This document shows positions 59,232 through 64,000 of a stretch of 64,000 nucleotides of DNA, piece after piece (positions within the stretch are counted from its first letter, which is position 1; every line of letters starts with the position of its first letter). The DNA is from Companilactobacillus baiquanensis (lineage in GTDB: Bacteria; Bacillota; Bacilli; Lactobacillales; Lactobacillaceae): assembly GCF_003946605.1 (NCBI RefSeq), contig NZ_RHOQ01000004.1:124001-188000 (forward strand). The letters run 5' to 3'. The notes below the pieces were generated by a model that did no database searches, was not told the DNA's origin, and saw only the letters and a program-made list of their open reading frames with translations. The translations under genes and the position numbers were made by a program.

Positions 59232-59903
59232 TTAATGTGCGATTTTGATACTTTTATTAGGATGATGTTTCAAGGAAGGTATGAACCAATTATCTGCTTT
59301 ACCGATCAATATTCCTTGGAAACAAACTGCCAAAACTGTTCCAAGACCAACTGAATCGATCCTGCCAGTAATAAAAAAACAGATAATTAAGACCACGATT
59401 GGTGGCATGTAGCTGAAAAATTGTCCCCACCCAGCTGATCCATGCAGATATTTAAATCTAATAATATATGCTAGTTCGTCATTGGGATGCTGGATCAAGT
59501 TGACTCTTTCATAGATGGAACAACCGATCGAGGCTCCAAATAATCCTAGAACATCCAATACGATCTGCCAAAATAAGTCAATACTGTCGAAATGAAACAG
59601 CAAATAGAATTTAGTAAAAAAACCGACCAAATAACTGAACGGAAAGGCAAATACTAAGTTTGACAATAAAATATGACCATCAAACTTGCCTAGCAAGAAT
59701 TGATTGGCAATTGTCACAATAATCGCATAAATAAACAATGTTGTTCCATAATCTATCTTAATAATATTAGTTATATTGACCGCTGATGCCATCCAAACCA
59801 TACTTCCGACGTTACTATCGATCATCAGTGCGTTTGATGCAGCTATAAGAACAATTGCAAATGCTAAATATCCCAATCTCCTGTTAAAGTCATTCTTCCT
59901 CAA
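59232..59903 (-). CDS. YczE/YitT-like membrane protein, paralog C
   Basis: This 223-residue, most diverged paralog has SNVGSMVWMASAVNITNI, LLGKFDGHILLSNLVFAFPF, and IQHPNDELAYIIRFKYLHGSAGWGQ. I chose TTG 59903 (LRKNDFNRRLGYL), which matches the start of A and B and has GGGGTGG upstream; a longer frame begins before that site. All three copies use a non-ATG start. It is the most upstream gene of the cluster, downstream of the multicopper oxidase. The C-terminus is longer by a few residues (NKSIKIAH). Confidence 0.8.
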   Translation of the reverse strand: MRKNDFNRRLGYLAFAIVLIAASNALMIDSNVGSMVWMASAVNITNIIKIDYGTTLFIYAIIVTIANQFLLGKFDGHILLSNLVFAFPFSYLVGFFTKFYLLFHFDSIDLFWQIVLDVLGLFGASIGCSIYERVNLIQHPNDELAYIIRFKYLHGSAGWGQFFSYMPPIVVLIICFFITGRIDSVGLGTVLAVCFQGILIGKADNWFIPSLKHHPNKSIKIAH

Positions 59904-59953
59904 AAAATCCACCCCTAATTTAATCCTCAAAATATATTTTAAAACAAAATTTC

Positions 59954-60005
59954 AAAAAAAATAAGCGACTAGGTATTATACCCGTCGCTTATGTAACCGT
60001 TTTCT
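59954..60005 (-). terminator. Terminator of multicopper oxidase gene / leader of paralog C
   Basis: AAGCGAC (59963-59969) with GTCGCTT (59984-59990) and inner GGTAT/ATACC; on the minus strand eight T follow. TGTAACCGTTTTCT (59992-60005) is cre-like. It ends the oxidase transcript and has the same layout as the leaders of B and A. Confidence 0.7.
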
Positions 60006-60057
60006 AACATTACTGTAAATTTGATAGAACTAGAATATCAAATCTATTATTATGTTA

Positions 60058-61509
60058 CTAAGATTTTCCACCGTTCATCATTTCTTCCATACTGATCAAA
60101 TGGAATTTATGCTCATGATCTGGATCATAGGCTTCGATCTGTGCCATCATTCCAGTGTCTTCATGTTCCAAAATATGGCAATGATACATATAGATGCCAA
60201 ATTTAGTAAACTTGACGGCAATTCTAACTGTCTCACCGGCGTTTACACCTACTACATCTTTCCAGCCATGTTCGTTAGGATAAACATCTTTGCCATTTCT
60301 ACTCAAAACTAAGAATTGACAACCATGAAGATGGAATGGATGGATCATGCCCTTATCCATATCGTTAGTATTAGTAACATCCCACAAAATAGTATCACCA
60401 ATTTTTTGTTTGCGATCAATTCTTTGCATGTCAAATAATTTTCCATCTAGTCTAACTTGGTCGTCCATACCAGACATAACCGTGTGAACGATCTTGCTTC
60501 CTGGTGTAACAACCGGTTTAGGAATCGTGTTTAGATGACTTGGTAACTTGACATCATTTCTTGTGTAATTACCAACCTTAAACTTCAAAATCGGTACATC
60601 ATCACTCATTAAAGTGACAACATCACCTGGTTTTTTATCACCAAAATCAACAATAACTTCATCTCTTTCAGCTGTTGTTATCATCAATTTAGTCAACTCG
60701 ACTGGTTCTGGCAATGTACCACCATCAGAAGCAATTTGAGTAAATTCATGATCATCATCAAAATGTAAACGCCATTCTCGACGATTAGAACCATTGAGGA
60801 TTCTTAACCGTAAACGCTGTGTCGTTACATTGAAGACACCATTTATAGTTCCATTTATAACTGCATACTTACCAAGCGTACCGTCCATGTCGTAATCAGT
60901 TTTATAATCTAGTTGATTGTCGTGATAATTTCTATCTTGCAAAACAATTGGAATATCATCCACGCCATAATTTCTAGGGAATGGTAATTTAGCTTCTTCA
61001 GGATCCGTTACAATAACCGCTGCTGCTAAACCGTTCCAGACTTGGCGAGCAGTATTTGGACATGGATGTGGATGCAGCCAATCTGTTTGTGCAGGCTGAT
61101 CTAAAGTAAAATCAATATCCCGACTGCCACCTGGATAAACTGGTGCATGTGGACCACCATCAACGATCGGTCCAGTAACATTTAACCCATGCCAATGAAA
61201 AGTAGTAACTTCTGGTAACTCATTAACCAAATGAATATGATAATGAACACCTTGTTTAAAGACCACGGTTTTACCCAACAAGGGAGCACTGAATCCCCAA
61301 GTCTTTGTTTTCTTACCCGGTAAAATCTGGGTCTCGCCTTCTTGAGCAGTAATAGTGTAATAAACATCATTACCCTCAATTTTGTCAGGCTTTAATAGTT
61401 TAGGAATACTTAGAGGCTTCTCCGGTAGATCCGTTTTTTCTAACGGAATATAGCCACCATCATGCAAGTCAAACACCGGCTCATCAAAGAAATAATCCGT
61501 ATAAACCAT
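60058..61509 (-). CDS. Multicopper oxidase (laccase-like)
   Basis: This 483-residue protein has cupredoxin domains and all copper motifs: HWHG (type 2/3), HPHP, HPFHLHG, and HCHILEHEDTGMM with the type 1 Cys-His and Met ligand. There is no signal peptide or Tat motif, so it is cytoplasmic unless exported in an unusual way. Homologs in lactobacilli oxidise phenols or biogenic amines, or handle Cu(I). The SD is AGGTGG. It lies 11 bp after a 54-residue membrane protein gene and is likely co-transcribed with it. Confidence 0.93.
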   Translation of the reverse strand: MVYTDYFFDEPVFDLHDGGYIPLEKTDLPEKPLSIPKLLKPDKIEGNDVYYTITAQEGETQILPGKKTKTWGFSAPLLGKTVVFKQGVHYHIHLVNELPEVTTFHWHGLNVTGPIVDGGPHAPVYPGGSRDIDFTLDQPAQTDWLHPHPCPNTARQVWNGLAAAVIVTDPEEAKLPFPRNYGVDDIPIVLQDRNYHDNQLDYKTDYDMDGTLGKYAVINGTINGVFNVTTQRLRLRILNGSNRREWRLHFDDDHEFTQIASDGGTLPEPVELTKLMITTAERDEVIVDFGDKKPGDVVTLMSDDVPILKFKVGNYTRNDVKLPSHLNTIPKPVVTPGSKIVHTVMSGMDDQVRLDGKLFDMQRIDRKQKIGDTILWDVTNTNDMDKGMIHPFHLHGCQFLVLSRNGKDVYPNEHGWKDVVGVNAGETVRIAVKFTKFGIYMYHCHILEHEDTGMMAQIEAYDPDHEHKFHLISMEEMMNGGKS

Positions 61510-61520
61510 ACAATCGCCAC

Positions 61521-61685
61521 CTATTTATTTTTTTTGAAAGTTTCAAAACAGTTAACGACCGCTTCTAAAAACATACCGATCGCCATCATATACATTGCTA
61601 TCATATTTTTATTAAAGATCACTAGAAAAAGTAAGATAGCATAGAATACCAGCATAAATAATGAGAACAATTTTGAACTGCCCAT
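61521..61685 (-). CDS. Small membrane protein (54 aa) co-transcribed with multicopper oxidase
   Basis: ATG 61685 has a GAAGGTGA ribosome site and the frame ends with TAG 61523-61521. The product has two hydrophobic helices (about residues 5-25 and 28-45), the second Met-rich (MIAMYMMAIGMFLE), and a Lys-rich tail. Met-rich membrane segments can bind Cu(I), but that is a guess. The stop is 11 bp before the multicopper oxidase start, whose SD begins at once after it, so the two genes are coupled. I do not recognise a family. Confidence 0.65.
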   Translation of the reverse strand: MGSSKLFSLFMLVFYAILLFLVIFNKNMIAMYMMAIGMFLEAVVNCFETFKKNK

Positions 61686-61757
61686 CAAAATATCACCTTC
61701 AAACTGTTTACAACCTTATCTTAGTCCAATTCCTTAAATAGAGAAAGGGTATTAAAA

Positions 61758-61790
61758 AATCCCTGCATTCATTACAAATATGCAGAGATT
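61758..61790 (-). terminator. Terminator of tautomerase gene
   Basis: TCCCTGCAT (61760-61768) with ATGCAGAGA (61780-61788), one wobble pair, and a minus-strand T-tract. It separates this operon from the multicopper oxidase pair. Confidence 0.7.
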
Positions 61791-61798
61791 ATTTGATC

Positions 61799-62188
61799 TT
61801 ATAATTTACCATTCAAAAACTGTGCTTCACCATTGCCAAAGCTCCAATCGGCTTTAGTATTGCTAGTGATATTTATCATCACATCGGCCGGTGAGATTCC
61901 AATTCCTTCATGCAGTGCTTTGACTAAATTCTTGTAAAAATGCTCTTTATCAATTTCTTCACGAGGACTAGAAGTCAAACTAAACAACAAAACTTTGTCA
62001 GTTCTTTCTAAACCTAATCCAACATCCCAAATAATCATTTCTTCAGGTTCATGTTGCGTTACTACTTGATAACGATCACGTGGCAGCAAATGCAATTCAT
62101 CAGTCGCAACCTTGTAAGAAATATCTAAAATTTCTTTGATTTCCTTTTTACTGCGGCCCTTGATCATATCAATTCGCATTAATGGCAT
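61799..62188 (-). CDS. Tautomerase family protein
   Basis: This 129-residue protein of the 4-oxalocrotonate tautomerase-like superfamily has an N-terminal Pro after Met (MPLMRIDMIKG) that would become the catalytic base. The basic KGRSKKEIKEILD helix follows. The length matches the two-unit (YusQ/MSAD-like) members: the second half, SPREEIDKEHFYKNLVKAL with ISPADVMINI, resembles a second repeat. Substrate is unknown. It starts 11 bp after the CHRD-like gene, so the two form an operon. Confidence 0.82.
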   Translation of the reverse strand: MPLMRIDMIKGRSKKEIKEILDISYKVATDELHLLPRDRYQVVTQHEPEEMIIWDVGLGLERTDKVLLFSLTSSPREEIDKEHFYKNLVKALHEGIGISPADVMINITSNTKADWSFGNGEAQFLNGKL

Positions 62189-62199
62189 GGCTTTTCCTC

Positions 62200-62757
62200 T
62201 TAATCTTTTTTAATTTTTCCAACTGCAATTGGCAAAGTAACATGCTGATCGTAATGACCAACTGCACCAGCAATTGTATCAGGTAACTTCAAATCATCAG
62301 GTACTCCGTGAACATAGATGACACGTTTATCCAATTCTAGATCATCTGTACCAAATACTTCTTTAAATTTAGCTTGTAGTTTATCTAAAGGAACATCTTT
62401 TTCATATTCAAAATTACCATTATCATCTGAAACTGGATATGTATCATTAGGAACATTCATATCATGTGGAGCAGCGTCAAATGGCACCATAGTTGTTCCA
62501 GAGACTGGTTCAGTTTCAGGTAGATCAACAAATCCGTCTCCATTTACATCTTGTGCTTTAGTAGCTATTTGAGCTTCTTTACCATCAGGAAATCCATGGA
62601 AATGTTCCCAATGTTGAGTATTCTTTGGTGTATCATGCATTGAAATATGGATTTTTAAAATATCTCCAACAATTTCAAATGTAGCTTTTCCATGTGCGGC
62701 AGTACCGATTTTATCTTCATTCAGTGGAACAATCTCTGCACTATATTTTTGTGTCAT
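62200..62757 (-). CDS. CHRD-like domain protein with a DxNGDGxxD loop
   Basis: This is a 185-residue protein. I chose ATG 62757, where SD GGAGG is 7 nt upstream; the open frame continues 25 codons further without a site. The N-terminal half (HGKATFEIVGDILKIHI, HWEHFHGFPDG) looks like a CHRD domain, and DVNGDGFVDLPE is a calcium-binding-type loop. A HMN and several His suggest metal binding. No signal peptide is evident. The biochemical function is unknown. It is divergent from a Crp/Fnr regulator. Confidence 0.6.
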   Translation of the reverse strand: MTQKYSAEIVPLNEDKIGTAAHGKATFEIVGDILKIHISMHDTPKNTQHWEHFHGFPDGKEAQIATKAQDVNGDGFVDLPETEPVSGTTMVPFDAAPHDMNVPNDTYPVSDDNGNFEYEKDVPLDKLQAKFKEVFGTDDLELDKRVIYVHGVPDDLKLPDTIAGAVGHYDQHVTLPIAVGKIKKD

Positions 62758-62825
62758 ATTGCTTCCTCCAACAATCTCTTCTTTGATTACGTGAGTAATT
62801 GTATACTGAAAGAACAAATAATGAA

Positions 62826-62839
62826 TTGACATATGTCAA
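62826..62839. promoter_or_regulatory. Fnr-type dyad in the divergent gap
   Basis: TTGACATATGTCAA is a perfect 14-bp palindrome of the Crp/Fnr form TTGAN6TCAA. It lies 18 bp before the regulator ATG and 70 bp before the divergent gene, where the adjacent Crp/Fnr protein could control both. Confidence 0.65.
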
Positions 62840-62857
62840 GAAAGGACAAATTATTTC

Positions 62858-63502
62858 ATGGCTCATGATCCTATCAAATGTGTTGAACAAGTTCCTATTT
62901 TTAATGGTGCCCCAATGAAAGTCATTAAAGCTCTAGCCAAGGCTTCCGTTCATCAAAAAAAGATCCCTGCTGGACAGATGATATATCAGCCAGGAGACCC
63001 TAATGATAGATTAATGATCGTCGATTCTGGACGAGTACGTGTGTTTAGCTATGCAGATGACGACCGGGAGAGGACTCTTTACATGCTTCGTTCCAGAGAA
63101 GTGGATCTAACTGGAGCTCTATTTACAAAACACTTGCACCAAAACTTTGCCCAAGCCGCTGAACCAACGGAAATTTGTTACCTCAAACAAACTGCTTTTA
63201 AAGATACACTCAAAAAATATCCGGAAATGGCTTTGTCTTTAGTTGATATATTAGGTGAAAGACTGACACTCTTAGAACAACGAGATGTCAGTGATACCTT
63301 ATTAACCTCAAAACAACGATTATATAATTACCTTATTGAACTAAAAAATAAATTTTCCAACAATACTTATACACTGCCCGTTACTAAAAAAGAATTAGCA
63401 TTGTATTTAGGCATCACACCTGAAACACTCAGCCGTCAGTTAAAACTTTTAAATCAAGAAGGAAAAATTGTTGTTAACCACCGTCAAATAACAATTCTTT
63501 AA
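62858..63502 (+). CDS. Crp/Fnr family transcriptional regulator
   Basis: This 214-residue protein has an N-terminal cyclic-nucleotide-binding-like barrel (about 20-130: GQMIYQPGDPNDRLMIVDSGRVRVF, YMLRSREVDLTGALF) and a C-terminal winged HTH (about 150-210: LPVTKKELALYLGITPETLSRQLKLL). The E-T-L-S-R in the recognition helix equals that of Fnr-type proteins (ExxSR), agreeing with the TTGAN6TCAA dyad upstream. Two Cys (C8 and one at about 107) are not arranged as an Fnr iron-sulfur cluster, but could form a thiol switch as in lactobacillar FLP. It probably regulates the divergent operon and itself. Confidence 0.88.
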   Translation: MAHDPIKCVEQVPIFNGAPMKVIKALAKASVHQKKIPAGQMIYQPGDPNDRLMIVDSGRVRVFSYADDDRERTLYMLRSREVDLTGALFTKHLHQNFAQAAEPTEICYLKQTAFKDTLKKYPEMALSLVDILGERLTLLEQRDVSDTLLTSKQRLYNYLIELKNKFSNNTYTLPVTKKELALYLGITPETLSRQLKLLNQEGKIVVNHRQITIL

Positions 63503-64000
63503 TATTTATAGGCAATGATTTTCCCATTGATATAATTGGCCAAATATATTTCTGAAGCTTCTAAATTCTGCTCTTTTAGCTTTTGTTCGACCCAAGCTTC
63601 ATCGTGGCCCATCATTTCCAATTCGTCATAATTTATTTTTCCATCTAAAACAATTGGATATTTAATATTTGCTTCATCTTTCATAATGATCGTAAGCTGT
63701 CCGTTTTGTTCAAACACAGCTCTTTTAACATTACTTACATCCGTTACACCTGATTGACGTAATTTAAATGACAGATCACTGGCAGATAATCCATTTCTCA
63801 AAGCTAGATCAACATCGATCCTGCCATTTTTTACGACCATTTTAGGTGTTCCAATAATTATTCTTCGAAAGATGACATTGTGATTCGATAAAAATTTAGC
63901 TACAAAAACAATCAAAGTCCAAATCAATAATACTAAGGTGAATTGAAAAGTTGTGATACTAGAATTGTAAATCATACCACCAACGATTCCACCTAATACA
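63499..64000 (-). CDS. DUF421 (YetF-like) membrane protein, 5' end outside window
   Basis: The reading frame is open to the right edge, with GGIVGGMIYNSS entering the window, so the start lies beyond base 64000. What is present is the third membrane helix (FTLVLLIWTLIVFVAKFL) and the cytoplasmic DUF421 domain (GTPKMVVKNGRIDVDLALRNGLSASDLSFKLRQSGVTDVSNVKRAVFEQNGQLTI). The role of YetF-like proteins is uncertain; some are spore or membrane proteins in Bacillus. It converges with the Crp/Fnr gene, the stops overlapping by 4 nt. Confidence 0.85.
   Translation of the reverse strand, partial: VLGGIVGGMIYNSSITTFQFTLVLLIWTLIVFVAKFLSNHNVIFRRIIIGTPKMVVKNGRIDVDLALRNGLSASDLSFKLRQSGVTDVSNVKRAVFEQNGQLTIIMKDEANIKYPIVLDGKINYDELEMMGHDEAWVEQKLKEQNLEASEIYLANYINGKIIAYKY

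Noticed and set aside
1-64000. T-box or metabolite riboswitches
   Set aside because: I looked before the amino-acid genes and found no AGGGTGGNACCGCG-type T-box core; ilvE and the first ABC operon have leader-peptide attenuators instead.

Overview
The window looks like a chromosomal segment of a low-GC Lactobacillaceae bacterium. My best guess is the Companilactobacillus (former L. alimentarius/farciminis) group. This is inferred from AT-rich codon use, Gram-positive Shine-Dalgarno (SD) sites, CcpA-type cre sites, class II FBP aldolase, paired H2O-forming NADH oxidases, the mevalonate genes and a type II-A CRISPR-Cas locus. No rRNA or tRNA gene is present to fix the species.

Layout. 1-6.3 kb: start of a CNNM/HlyC-type membrane protein (partial), a small membrane protein, then two amino-acid ABC importers, probably for cyst(e)ine. 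The first follows a 35-codon leader ORF with three consecutive Cys codons and a terminator. 6.3-15.5 kb: an Ntdp/DUF402 phosphatase, then cas9, tracrRNA (antisense), cas1, cas2, csn2 and an array of 35 repeats and 34 spacers. 15.5-20.7 kb: recX, an RlmD-type rRNA methyltransferase, an aldo/keto reductase and a divergent MarR/MFS pair. 20.7-24.5 kb: degV, a 28-codon orphan ORF, then an Ile/Leu/Val-rich leader ORF with terminator in front of ilvE and an L-2-hydroxyisocaproate dehydrogenase, followed by structured intergenic repeats. 24.5-28.2 kb: YeiH-type transporter, LysR regulator and CoA-disulfide reductase with rhodanese domain. 28.4-33.3 kb: deoxyribosyltransferase, 3D-domain secreted protein, broken PAP2 gene, two IS66 remnants, ArsR and a second MFS pump. 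33.3-40.1 kb: LPXTG-type lectin, AraC regulator, and mvaS-mvaA-thiolase. 40.2-44.2 kb: galU, YihY, map, flavodoxin and GtrA. 44.3-47.8 kb: a threonine unit (permease, Tdh, Kbl). 48.2-53.3 kb: wecB, FBP aldolase, a NADH oxidase and an ornithine-cyclodeaminase-family enzyme. 53.4-57.3 kb: GNAT, an EAL protein, a second NADH oxidase and a membrane GGDEF protein. 57.7-60 kb: three tandem YczE-like membrane proteins. 60-64 kb: multicopper oxidase with a small membrane protein, tautomerase, CHRD-like protein, a Crp/Fnr regulator and a partial DUF421 protein.

The strongest system-level signal is translation-coupled attenuation. Two leader peptides carry codon runs that match the downstream operon: Cys-Cys-Cys before a probable cyst(e)ine importer, and a run of Ile/Leu/Val before a branched-chain aminotransferase and hydroxy-acid dehydrogenase. 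In the second case an 18-bp antiterminator helix competing with the terminator can be read directly. Other items worth checking are a CRISPR spacer matching a tRNA-Gln anticodon arm, a CRISPR leader only 19 bp long with a promoter inside csn2, homologous 5' leaders on the three YczE paralogs, a recurrent terminator core, and a GGDEF/EAL pair.
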